Shown here in pieces: positions 1 to 7,127 of a DNA stretch of 8,866 bases. Each line of letters starts with the position of its first letter. Position 1 is the stretch's first letter. The stretch spans positions 1 through 8,866 of the forward strand of contig CAAGKS010000139.1 of the NCBI GenBank assembly GCA_900770605.1, given 5' to 3'. Source of the stretch: Clostridia bacterium. Its GTDB lineage: Bacteria; Bacillota; Clostridia; Oscillospirales; CAG-272. The translations under genes were made by a program, and so were the position numbers. The notes beneath the pieces are model-generated. The model was not told the DNA's origin, did not search any database, and saw nothing but the letters and a program-made list of their open reading frames with translations.

Positions 1-22
1 ATTCGTGAATCGCCCCTACGCC
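1..22. repeat. Partial REP-like intergenic palindrome cut by the window edge
   Basis: On the minus strand this reads GTAGGGGCGATTCACGAAT. The core ATTC-GT-GAAT is self-complementary, and the following CGCCCC would pair with a GGGGCG expected just left of the window. Short palindromes of the GTAGGGGCGATTC type recur between genes in many Clostridia genomes (recalled knowledge, not checked here). Only the right half is visible. Nothing in positions 1-40 looks coding. Confidence 0.4.
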
Positions 23-31
23 AAAAGGCTT

Positions 32-87
32 AAAAATCAAAACGCCCCCCTACCGCCGAGGCGGTAGGGGGAGCGTGTTTTTGTTTT
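32..87 (-). terminator. Intrinsic terminator of the capsid operon (bidirectional)
   Basis: A GC-rich hairpin has an 11-bp perfect stem, positions 46-56 pairing with 61-71, around a four-base loop. It extends to 43-75 with one bulged A. On the minus strand the hairpin is followed by TTTTGATTTTT, and on the plus strand by GTTTTTGTTTT, so it can stop transcription from either side. It begins about 18 bases after the stop of the last phage gene, so it marks the end of that transcription unit. Confidence 0.85.
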
Positions 88-92
88 GCCTA

Positions 93-485
93 TCAGATAA
101 ATCCGTAAACGTCCGTTATCGGAGAGTTTTCGGCGCACACAGCTTCGCAAAATCGGGATATCTGATCGCAATAGCGGTCATACAGTCGATCGGAGAGAGC
201 TTCAAACTCCTCCATAACCAACATAGAAGCCAGATATAAGGAAGCGGCAGAGCTGAATCTATCAAGCAGGGGGAACTCGTCGTCAAGTGCGATATACGCC
301 GCGTTGAAATCGAGCTGCGATCCCTCGCCGAGCATTCTGCGCGTGGCCTTGTCGAGATCCGCATTCTGTGTGCAGAACGCGGCAATTATAAAGGGCGCGC
401 GCTCCTCGTAGTCGGCGGTATCCGCGGGATCGTTGCTCTCAGCAAGTATATTGAGCGCGGCGTCGTAGATATCCTGTGCCGTCAT
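93..485 (-). CDS. Putative phage head-tail adaptor/connector protein
   Basis: A 130-residue, acidic, apparently all-helical protein that starts MTAQDIYDAALNIL and ends ITDVYGFI. Its size, its helical character and its place directly after the major capsid gene fit the adaptors that stack under the portal ring and close the capsid after packaging (P22 gp4 or HK97 gp6-type; P22 gp4 is 166 residues and sits in the same position). The ATG lies three bases after the capsid stop codon, with only a weak purine-rich SD, so translation is probably coupled to the capsid gene. It is the last gene before the operon terminator. The family assignment rests mainly on position and general appearance; no catalytic motif is expected or seen. 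Confidence 0.65.
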   Translation of the reverse strand: MTAQDIYDAALNILAESNDPADTADYEERAPFIIAAFCTQNADLDKATRRMLGEGSQLDFNAAYIALDDEFPLLDRFSSAASLYLASMLVMEEFEALSDRLYDRYCDQISRFCEAVCAENSPITDVYGFI

Positions 486-488
486 AGC

Positions 489-1334
489 TTATTCTTCTGT
501 CTCTGCCAATACTCCGACCTTGATCGATACTATCTCCTCGGGGTAGAGCATAGAAATACCGAAGAGAAGAAGTCCCTTGACCGCATCTGCGAATCTCTTT
601 TCAGGGCGATAAGCCTCGATATCGGAGATCTGTTCTGCGTATGCGACCGCTCTCTTGCTTCTCATAGAGCAGTAGTAGTACATATACTGGTCCTCGAGCT
701 CGGTGTATATGCTGTTGGTTACGAATACCTTGCAGCCGGCAATAGTTCCAAGGCAACCCTTTTCAAGCGCCGCGGTATTGTCGCTGGAGAGAAGAATTTT
801 TGCTTTGAGCAGGATCTCTGCAACAGCAGGAGAAACCTCAATAACAATGTCAGAGTTGTCAACGACGTTCTGCTCGTAGAGGTATTTTCTTGCAGAGAGG
901 AATGCATTGAGTATCTCCTCCTCTGTGGGCTCAATAGCGTCAATTATCTTGTCAGCACCGCTGATCAGGCCAAAGACCTGTCTATCTGCCTCCTGCGCGA
1001 GAGCGGAAGCGGCGTTATGCATAGCAGCCTCCATAAGCTTGGGGGAAGCCTGAGCGCGATCGATATCGTCGATCTGGAAATTGAAGCACTTAGCCTGGTT
1101 TATCCTCAACTCCTTGACGGTATCGGAGAGGGTCTGGGGGGAACTCATATCGGTGTTCTTGGTGTAATCGCTGAGGGTGATATTTCCAACGCCGCAGATC
1201 TTTACAACAGATCCAAGTCCCTTGATCTCGCCCTCGAAATCGCGGTTGCAGTTTGCAACGCCTATGTACTCACGATCGAGCTGCTGATAGAGAGTTTCGC
1301 TCCAGATGGTAGGTATAAAATTTGTAATAGCCAT
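489..1334 (-). CDS. Phage major capsid (coat) protein, P22 gp5-like
   Basis: A 281-residue protein starting MAITNFIPTIWSETLYQQLD. It carries the N-terminal pattern of the P22 coat/gene 5 group of phage capsid proteins: a FIPTIWS-type start, then FEGEIKGLGSVVKI and a DYTKN segment near residues 33-60, and NFQIDDIDRAQASPKLMEAA near residues 85-105. These are HK97-fold shell subunits that assemble around the scaffold and portal. P22 coat is 430 residues, so this version is much shorter and probably lacks the inserted I-domain. The start is supported by AAAGGA upstream of the ATG. The gene lies between scaffold and adaptor, as expected for a P22-type operon. It has no stop, frameshift or missing end, so it appears intact. 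Confidence 0.85.
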   Translation of the reverse strand: MAITNFIPTIWSETLYQQLDREYIGVANCNRDFEGEIKGLGSVVKICGVGNITLSDYTKNTDMSSPQTLSDTVKELRINQAKCFNFQIDDIDRAQASPKLMEAAMHNAASALAQEADRQVFGLISGADKIIDAIEPTEEEILNAFLSARKYLYEQNVVDNSDIVIEVSPAVAEILLKAKILLSSDNTAALEKGCLGTIAGCKVFVTNSIYTELEDQYMYYYCSMRSKRAVAYAEQISDIEAYRPEKRFADAVKGLLLFGISMLYPEEIVSIKVGVLAETEE

Positions 1335-1375
1335 ATTGTTAAAATTCCTTTCTTATATTAAATTTTAGATTCATA

Positions 1376-1942
1376 TCAGTTCCATTTTTTCATGGAAGCG
1401 AGTATTTTTGAATAATTTTCATGTACTTCGCCGCGCGACATAGCGCGGACTTCGTTTTGAGTAAAGTACTCCTTTGCCGCATCAACTCCGACCTTTCCCG
1501 TGGAGGATTCGGCGTTTTTTTGATTGAGAGTGTGTACGCGTCTTGCGCGCACACGTTCTCTCCTGTGATAAAGCGCGTAGGCGGCGGCAAGAGAGCCGCT
1601 GACGGCAGCGTTTTTCCATACCTCTTCGGGTATGTCCTCGGGAGCAACGCTCGGGAAAAGCTCGGAGAACTCTCCAAGCTGACCCCGTATCATATTTATC
1701 TCCGAGGTCTTTTTCAAAAGCTCCTCGCGGAGCTGTGATATTTCCGTGCGGAGCACGTCAAGCTCATCAGGGATTTTTTCATCAGCGGCATCAGCCTCGC
1801 AAGGCTCTTCCTGCTCACTTTGTTCGTTTGCCTCGATCTGCTCGGTATGCTCATCTGTCTCGATATGCTCGTCCGCATTGACCTCTGCGTCCGTATTCTC
1901 GGTGTAAGCATCGGTATCGTTGATAGTTTCTATATCCGTCAT
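1376..1942 (-). CDS. Phage scaffolding protein
   Basis: A 188-residue protein with three parts. Residues 1-60 are extremely acidic, rich in Glu, Asp and Thr. Residues 58-90 form a heptad-like helix (LDVLRTEISQLREELLKKTS) likely to be coiled coil. The C-terminal half contains a basic stretch (HRRERVRARR, 126-135) and ends in EVRAMSRGEVHENYSKILASMKKWN. A tail of the type FTxxEVRAMSxxEVxxNYxxIxxSMKKW is familiar in Firmicutes phage scaffold or minor capsid proteins encoded just before the coat gene. Such proteins direct coat assembly and then leave or are degraded; a basic helical C-terminus that binds coat is known for P22 gp8. The start has a strong AAGGAGA SD that overlaps the portal stop. 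There is no protease motif, so this is not a fused scaffold-protease. Confidence 0.8.
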   Translation of the reverse strand: MTDIETINDTDAYTENTDAEVNADEHIETDEHTEQIEANEQSEQEEPCEADAADEKIPDELDVLRTEISQLREELLKKTSEINMIRGQLGEFSELFPSVAPEDIPEEVWKNAAVSGSLAAAYALYHRRERVRARRVHTLNQKNAESSTGKVGVDAAKEYFTQNEVRAMSRGEVHENYSKILASMKKWN

Positions 1943-1957
1943 ATTATATCTCCTTTT

Positions 1958-3505
1958 TTAAAGTGAAGAGCTGCTCGATTCCTCGATCTCGCGTATCAAT
2001 GCCTGACGGTCGATAAGCATTCCCGAGGGTAAGCGGCGAATGTATTGCGCGGGGGTTATGTATCCGCCGTCAAGAAGCTTGTCAAGCAGATTTTGCGCGC
2101 TGACCGCACTGTACCTCGTCATCTCGGCAACGTCAACGCGTGCGCTTATCAGCGATGCGCGCATAAGCGTCGGCTCGATGGTGCAGGAGCTTATGCCGTC
2201 CTCATCAACGCAGGGAAGCAGACGGTCGGCAGGGTAGTAAGCGCACATCATATCAGTCCAGACGTCAGCAAGCTGCTCAATGCATCTGTAAAGCGACTTG
2301 CGAATGGTGTCAAGAGTTGTGCGGGAGGTCTCCTGCAAGGCGAGTATTGCGCTCGTATTGTTGGCTTCAAGGTTACCGAGTGCCGACTCGGTCGCACCCA
2401 TAAGCTCTTTAGTTAGAGCCACAGCGCTTTCAATGAGCGTGATAAATCCGTCCTGCATCTCTCCCGTTCCAACAACGGACACGGCGTCAGAGATATTTCC
2501 GCCGCCCTGCGCCGCGATAGCCTCACCAACCTCGTTGGACCACTCGGGGATCTTGGACTTGTCGTATATCACCTTTGAAAAGGCAGTATCGGTCATGTGC
2601 TTCATCGCCATAGCGTATGCGCGGTTGATGAACTTCTGGTTGGGGATCATAGCGGTTACGGGAGACACGCCGTGGAAAGAATTTTTTGCGGGTATCCAGC
2701 TAAGATAGGTAAGCGGATACAAGCGGCAGGCGGTCTTAACTCTGCGAATAACGCAATCTCTGGTGGATTTCTCAAAGCAGACGAAGCCGTCCTCTCTCCA
2801 AAACTTGACTATAAACGTAGCCTTTTGCTCGTCATCGCCCTCAAGCTCGTATTTTGCGAGCGCGCCCGACTGATAAGCATTCTCACCGTCCTTTACGATC
2901 TTGTTGATGCTGTCGGCAGAAACGCCGGCAGCAGCTGCCTCGGCGCGCAGTGAAGCAACTGAGGCTCTGCCCGATACGATAACGTATTCCTGCGACTGAA
3001 TGTCGGCGCGGTTTGTGTCCGCTGGGAAAACGTTTACGGCGTCAATGACGTCCGTCACGATATCTCCGCGGAAGCCGTCAGGGCCGTGAAGGGAAGGATC
3101 CCAGTAGCAGAACAGGAAGCCGTCGCCGCAGATAGCGGCGTCTGTGAGGAGCGAGAGCATTTTTGAATCCATAAGCTCAGACTCCCAACGGTAAGCGGTG
3201 TTCCGTTCAAGATTTTTAAGCATATTTTTGAGTATCTCACGATTTTCACCCGTTACGTAGGGCAAATTTTCGTCCGTGAATCTGATGGAGATATCAGATG
3301 CGGCAACAGAGGATACCAGATAATCGACTACTCGGCGGATCACGTTGAATACGGGGCGAGGAAGATTTCCGCCCTCGCCGTTCTGCCACTGATCACCGCG
3401 GTAGAAAGCCTCGTTCTTTCGGGCGTTTTCAAAAAGACCTATTCGCCTTTTGTAGTCCTTTCCGGCTTCATACTGCCGCCACGCCTTGTTAATGTTTTTG
3501 TTCAT
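1958..3505 (-). CDS. Phage portal protein, P22-like
   Basis: A 515-residue portal subunit. Portals form the dodecameric ring at one capsid vertex through which terminase pumps DNA. The N-terminus has the familiar pattern of an amphipathic helix (YKRRIGLFENARKNEAFYRGDQW, 18-40), then NLPRPVFNVIRRVVDYLVSSVA, where the chain enters the wing domain. Later segments WIPAKNSFHGVSPVTAMIPNQ and SAILALQETSRTTLDTIRKS match the P22-type portal core and the long helices near the channel. P22 gp1 is 725 residues, so the long C-terminal barrel is missing here; the protein ends in a five-Ser tail. I chose the ATG at 3505 because AAAGGA lies six to seven bases upstream. An earlier in-frame ATG at 3535 overlaps the previous stop (ATGA) but has no SD and would add ten residues. 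Confidence 0.85.
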   Translation of the reverse strand: MNKNINKAWRQYEAGKDYKRRIGLFENARKNEAFYRGDQWQNGEGGNLPRPVFNVIRRVVDYLVSSVAASDISIRFTDENLPYVTGENREILKNMLKNLERNTAYRWESELMDSKMLSLLTDAAICGDGFLFCYWDPSLHGPDGFRGDIVTDVIDAVNVFPADTNRADIQSQEYVIVSGRASVASLRAEAAAAGVSADSINKIVKDGENAYQSGALAKYELEGDDEQKATFIVKFWREDGFVCFEKSTRDCVIRRVKTACRLYPLTYLSWIPAKNSFHGVSPVTAMIPNQKFINRAYAMAMKHMTDTAFSKVIYDKSKIPEWSNEVGEAIAAQGGGNISDAVSVVGTGEMQDGFITLIESAVALTKELMGATESALGNLEANNTSAILALQETSRTTLDTIRKSLYRCIEQLADVWTDMMCAYYPADRLLPCVDEDGISSCTIEPTLMRASLISARVDVAEMTRYSAVSAQNLLDKLLDGGYITPAQYIRRLPSGMLIDRQALIREIEESSSSSL

Positions 3506-3531
3506 GTAAATTCCTTTCTTTTGTATGTTGA

Positions 3532-5241
3532 TCATTCAGGCCAAAGCCTCAGGGAGTGTATCACCTGACGCTCGTTGCCGCCCGCGGTAATAGCAGGTCG
3601 CAGAGTTCCAAATCTTCTGGCGTTTATTCTGCGGCGTACGCTCTCGTGACCGTGCGCCGACATCGTAAGGGAAACGGAGGGCGACGTATCGTTGTCAAAG
3701 AGACACTCAACAGTTACCTCGCCGTCACAGCGAACCGCTGCGCTGAAAACGCGCTTGTTGCCGTATTTATCAAAGTCCGTCAGCTTTCCCTCGAATTTGC
3801 CCACGATCTCGCGTCCATTGTGATCCTCGTACTTACTCTCGTCAAACGCGTAAACGTTCGAATCGTTTGTAAATCCTATGTCTTTGGGAGTGCTGAAAAA
3901 GTGATTTACAGTCAGCCCAAGATCAAGTCGGACCCATGAATCAAGCTTTTCGTACCATACCCACACGATACCCTTGAGCGACGGGGAGGTCACCAATATT
4001 CTGTTCTCACGTATATCGGCGAATATCATGCCGTTCGTATATACGTCGTCGGGAAGAAGGTCATGGATAGGAGTGGAGATGCATCTTGTGTGGAATTCGT
4101 TGAGCTCGTTGTAGCTCGAGCTCCATTCCATAATTCCGTTAACGCTTATCGTGTACAAGGTATTTCCGAGCAGCGTAGCGCCGTTTGCGCTTGATACGCC
4201 GCAGGGGGAATTTATGTTAAGAACAGGGAGTTCTTCAATTCCCGTTACGGAGGTATCAGCCATCCAGACCTCATGATCGTTAAATATCAGAAGTCTGTCG
4301 TAATTTCGGCTTATCGCAGTTATGGGACTTCCGCTTGTGCCAACCTTGAATTCATATCCCGCGGGGAAGTATAAGGCGTCGCTTTCGGGATAAACGCGCT
4401 GGGAGTCAAGAAGCTGTGTCTTGCCTACGTAGCCTGAGCTGATGATCAGCGTGGGATCGTCCGCGCCCCATAAGAACGGGCGCATGCTGGCAGCCCCTCC
4501 AAATACTACTGCATTCGTGCAGGACTTCAATCTGGCAATCTCCTCCTCGTTTGCGTTCTCTGCGTACGTAAAATACATCTCTACGTAGTCGTTTGCCTCC
4601 AGGCCGCTTACGCCTACCGTTCGCGGCATAGCGGTAATGCCGTATCTTGACTCTTCAATGCGCTCGCCGTTGACGTATATCGCGTCAACAGAGCTGATCT
4701 GAGCGTCGGTTTTGAGAAAGCTGGTCGCGGGATCGCCTATAACGTAGGAGATCCTTCCTTTGTTGTTGAGCAGATTTCTCGGCTCGTATATCTCGCCGAT
4801 TTTCGAGTCGCGCCAGTTTTTGCCTATGAGAGGTACGTATCCGTGAGGCGTTTTGGGCGTTCCGCTGCTCACCTCGTAGATCTGGATACCGTCAATAAGA
4901 TAGAGCAGACCGTTGTAGACAAAGAAGTCTGCCTTGGTATCAAAGGATTCGACCGAGCCAAGCTTGGTGTTATGTTTTGTGGAAAAATTGTGAGTGTACA
5001 AATTTTTTCCCGCAAGAAAGAGCGCGCGGTCCTCGCCGTTCATCTTACCTGTCCATACCGCCCTTACCTTGTACGGAATATCGTATATCATATCGTATCC
5101 GCAGCGCTTTTTCAGCGAGCCGTCGTGAAGCGGAAGAAGATTTACGATGTCGAGGCTTCCGTTTTGGGGAGTACAGGCTGAACGCGCGTCAACTCCTGCG
5201 AATCGCTCTATATTTAGGTTTTTTGAGTTGTTTCTTGGTAT
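3532..5241 (-). CDS. Beta-propeller-like phage tail-hub / packaged-DNA stabilisation protein (P22 gp10-like), apparent ATA start
   Basis: A 569-residue protein if started at the ATA codon 5239-5241, or 519 residues from the first ATG at 5091. It consists of many short beta-strand segments with recurring aromatic and polar patterns (FLAGKNLYTHNF, FFVYNGLLYLIDG, RPFLWGADDPTLI, RNYDRLLIFNDHEVWMAD). This fits beta-propeller hub proteins of podoviruses such as P22 gp10 (472 residues), which bind below the portal adaptor and hold packaged DNA in. The ATG at 5091 is internal: the same frame reads on upstream through RFAGVDARSACTPQNG and LLPLHDGSLKKRCGYD, a usual N-terminus for this kind of protein. 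An in-frame stop lies at 5248-5250, and no ATG, GTG or TTG lies between it and 5091. GAGGTGA (5248-5254) is correctly spaced for the ATA. Unlike in P22, the gene lies between the large terminase and the portal. The exact function is inferred. Confidence 0.6.
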   Translation of the reverse strand: MPRNNSKNLNIERFAGVDARSACTPQNGSLDIVNLLPLHDGSLKKRCGYDMIYDIPYKVRAVWTGKMNGEDRALFLAGKNLYTHNFSTKHNTKLGSVESFDTKADFFVYNGLLYLIDGIQIYEVSSGTPKTPHGYVPLIGKNWRDSKIGEIYEPRNLLNNKGRISYVIGDPATSFLKTDAQISSVDAIYVNGERIEESRYGITAMPRTVGVSGLEANDYVEMYFTYAENANEEEIARLKSCTNAVVFGGAASMRPFLWGADDPTLIISSGYVGKTQLLDSQRVYPESDALYFPAGYEFKVGTSGSPITAISRNYDRLLIFNDHEVWMADTSVTGIEELPVLNINSPCGVSSANGATLLGNTLYTISVNGIMEWSSSYNELNEFHTRCISTPIHDLLPDDVYTNGMIFADIRENRILVTSPSLKGIVWVWYEKLDSWVRLDLGLTVNHFFSTPKDIGFTNDSNVYAFDESKYEDHNGREIVGKFEGKLTDFDKYGNKRVFSAAVRCDGEVTVECLFDNDTSPSVSLTMSAHGHESVRRRINARRFGTLRPAITAGGNERQVIHSLRLWPE

Positions 5242-5257
5242 TGTATTTCACCTCACC
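5239..5257 (-). promoter_or_regulatory. Strong ribosome binding site positioned on an ATA codon
   Basis: The minus strand reads AGGTGAGGTGAAATACAATA. GAGGTGA (5248-5254) is a seven-base match to the complement of the 16S rRNA 3' end. It is followed by six bases and then ATA, in frame with the hub-like gene. An ATG in place of the ATA would be an ordinary start. The alternative GTG inside this SD is in another frame that stops after about 20 codons, unless one base of the A6 run at 5219-5224 is lost. Confidence 0.55.
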
Positions 5258-5292
5258 TTGTCTTTTCACAGAAGAAAGTGTCAAAATATAAG

Positions 5293-6630
5293 TCAGTCAA
5301 AGAATAACGGAGTTTTACGTGTACGGAATGAGAATTCGGTGATGATCTCTTCAGCAGGCGGAGGACAACGGCTCATAACGGCGTATCGCAGCGCCTCGGG
5401 AGCGTGAGTTACAGAATGAGGCTCGCTTGAAGCGTCCTCGGGGCGTCCCGAATCGCAGAGCAGCAGGGGAAGGCATCTTATAAGCTCGGAGCATTCAGAG
5501 CTTATAAGAAGACGCGGAGAGTAGTCCGAGCCGTTCAGATATTCTCTGAGCACTCGCCAACCGGGGATGCGCCTGTCGTCAGCCGCGATCATAGGCGGCA
5601 TACCGCGCACCTCCTGCATTATTTCAAATCCGCTTCGTCCACTGTCCTGACGTCTGTTCCAAAGGTCAGGGGAGCATACCGCAAATTCACAGTTCTCGTT
5701 CTTGCATAGTGCGCTCACGCGCTCCGCCGCCTCGCGCAGAGTGAGATTTGGTATACAAAGCTCACGGACCGCGTAAAGATTTGAGTCGGTGTCAACTGCC
5801 ATAAGTATCGCCGCAAGCATATCAAAGCCGTAGTCTATCGCAACGAACCGCTTTGTGTTATTTGGGATAGCGTGGGGGGAGCAGACGTGTACGGAGGAGT
5901 CGAATTCGGGGAAGAACTGTCCCTCAAAAACGTCCCACTCGCCCCATAGCCAAGCCCGACGTAAGCGTTCGGGAAGCGAGGAAAGAGAGGACACGTATTC
6001 CGAGTCTGCTCGCGTAAGGATCTCGTTGTCAAAGACTCGCGCCTGAATAAAGCTGTAATCCTCTGGATTTTCACCGCTTTTGAAATCTCGGTCGATAAAA
6101 AGCCGCTTCACCCACGCGTGACCAATTCCGCCGGGGTTGCAGGTAAGATACATTCGTCTTGGGAAATTCGTCGTTCCGCGCAGACAGGCCTTGAATACGG
6201 AGAAGATATATTCACTCAACTGAGTTGCCTCGTCAATGGCGATAACGTCGTACTCCTGACCTTGATATCTCAGCGCGTCTCTGTCAGAGTCGCAGTACCC
6301 AAGGTGAATACGGCTTCCGTTTTGAAAGAGCAGGAGCTTGTCCGAATCCTTGTAGGTCATAAGCTCGGGATATTCGCGCAGGAAGGCCGTTACGTGATTT
6401 GCTTTAAGCTCGGGCAGGGAACGGCGAACGAGCAGACAGCATATCCCCTCGTATCGCAGACACATCGCCACGAGCTTTCGCCTGAGTGCCCAGGACTTTC
6501 CTCCGCCGCGCGCGCCGCCGTACGCGGTAAATCGCGTTCGCGAGTCAAAGAAAAGCTGCTGCTTGGCGTTCGGCCTTCCTTCTATTTTGATATCGCGCCT
6601 ATTCGCCGTCGCGCGTGATGTCGTGCTCAA
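5293..6630 (-). CDS. terL: Phage terminase large subunit (packaging ATPase/nuclease)
   Basis: A 445-residue terminase. The N-terminal ATPase has a Walker A GGARGGGKS (38-46), a Walker B VIAIDEA (129-135) with catalytic acidic residues, and a coupling motif TCNPGG (163-168). The C-terminal RNase H-like nuclease begins FVAIDYGFD (Asp266), continues with SPDLWNRR (Asp322), and ends in a THAPEALRYAVMSR segment typical of the last nuclease helix. It cuts concatemeric DNA and drives it through the portal; P22 gp2 is 499 residues. The start is TTG at 6630, inside the small terminase gene, which it overlaps by 32 bases. GGAGGT and AGGT lie upstream of it, so translation is likely coupled. All expected motifs are present and the gene appears functional. 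Confidence 0.92.
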   Translation of the reverse strand: MSTTSRATANRRDIKIEGRPNAKQQLFFDSRTRFTAYGGARGGGKSWALRRKLVAMCLRYEGICCLLVRRSLPELKANHVTAFLREYPELMTYKDSDKLLLFQNGSRIHLGYCDSDRDALRYQGQEYDVIAIDEATQLSEYIFSVFKACLRGTTNFPRRMYLTCNPGGIGHAWVKRLFIDRDFKSGENPEDYSFIQARVFDNEILTRADSEYVSSLSSLPERLRRAWLWGEWDVFEGQFFPEFDSSVHVCSPHAIPNNTKRFVAIDYGFDMLAAILMAVDTDSNLYAVRELCIPNLTLREAAERVSALCKNENCEFAVCSPDLWNRRQDSGRSGFEIMQEVRGMPPMIAADDRRIPGWRVLREYLNGSDYSPRLLISSECSELIRCLPLLLCDSGRPEDASSEPHSVTHAPEALRYAVMSRCPPPAEEIITEFSFRTRKTPLFFD

Positions 6631-7057
6631 AGCAGTACCTGACCTCCGTTATTTTATCCGAATCGTCGGCGACTTCATCAGCGGCGTAGCATAAACGCTT
6701 TTTAAGATAGGCGGTGAGCATCGTTGATGAGGTGTCGTAATTCAAGACCTCGTCCTCAAATATCGCAAGGAGATTATCGTAATCCCGCGGATATTTTGTG
6801 GAAAATACTTTAAGATCGCCAAGCCCCGTGCCGAGAAAACGGCACAGACCCGCCAGATTCGGCAGGCGTCCGAGCGAGCCGCGCTTTGAGCGCGGCTCTG
6901 CCTCGGCCCTCGGAGCATCGCAGGATCTTATGTATTCCTCAACCTTGTCCCTGAGTATTCCGTTGCGCTTGAGCTGAGAGAAGACTCCTTTTTTGACCGC
7001 CGCAGACTGCGAAGCGCTCGCCGCGGCAGCTGATGATTTTTGCATTTCCTGATCCAT
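6599..7057 (-). CDS. terS: Phage terminase small subunit (gp3-like)
   Basis: A 152-residue protein with a low-complexity Ala/Ser N-terminus (residues 8-20). A central segment, RGSLGRLPNLAGLCRFLG (59-76), is followed by KYPRDYDNLLAIFEDEVLNYD and STMLTAYLKKRLCY (111-124). The pattern PNLAGLCRFLG, then an acidic helix, then LxAYLKKRL, is familiar from small terminases of Firmicutes phages. These form a ring that recognises the packaging site and feeds DNA to the large subunit. The central part looks like a helix-turn-helix. The start ATG is preceded by GAGGTC four bases upstream, and an extended -10 promoter lies about 30 bases away, making this the first gene of the operon. The C-terminus overlaps the terL start. 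Confidence 0.82.
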   Translation of the reverse strand: MDQEMQKSSAAAASASQSAAVKKGVFSQLKRNGILRDKVEEYIRSCDAPRAEAEPRSKRGSLGRLPNLAGLCRFLGTGLGDLKVFSTKYPRDYDNLLAIFEDEVLNYDTSSTMLTAYLKKRLCYAADEVADDSDKITEVRYCFEHDITRDGE

Positions 7058-7087
7058 TTTTGACCTCGTTTCTTCTGTGTTGGCGAT

Positions 7088-7117
7088 ATTATATCATAAA
7101 GGGAAGTGCATTACAGT
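7088..7117 (-). promoter_or_regulatory. Extended -10 promoter for the capsid operon
   Basis: The minus strand carries TGATATAAT, an extended -10 with a perfect TATAAT (7088-7093). The -35 region about 17 bases upstream (near 7111-7116, CTGTAA) is poor. That suggests either reliance on the extended -10 or help from an activator. The predicted start near 7081 gives a leader of about 24 bases carrying the terS SD. Confidence 0.6.
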
Positions 7118-7127
7118 CGCACACCGT

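Noticed and set aside
1943..1949. TATAAT-like bases just before the scaffold start
   Set aside because: They form part of the spacer between SD and ATG, with no -35 and no room for a leader.
2045..2953. Several plus-strand open frames opposite the portal gene
   Set aside because: They overlap each other and the portal frame, and their Arg/Ser/Ala-rich translations match no family; they are shadows of the portal gene.
3506..3535. Upstream ATG of the portal gene at 3535
   Set aside because: It has no SD, while the in-frame ATG ten codons later has a strong one at ideal spacing.
5279..5284. Perfect TTGACA on the minus strand between terL and the hub-like gene
   Set aside because: No -10 hexamer lies 16-18 bases downstream, so it is not a supported promoter.
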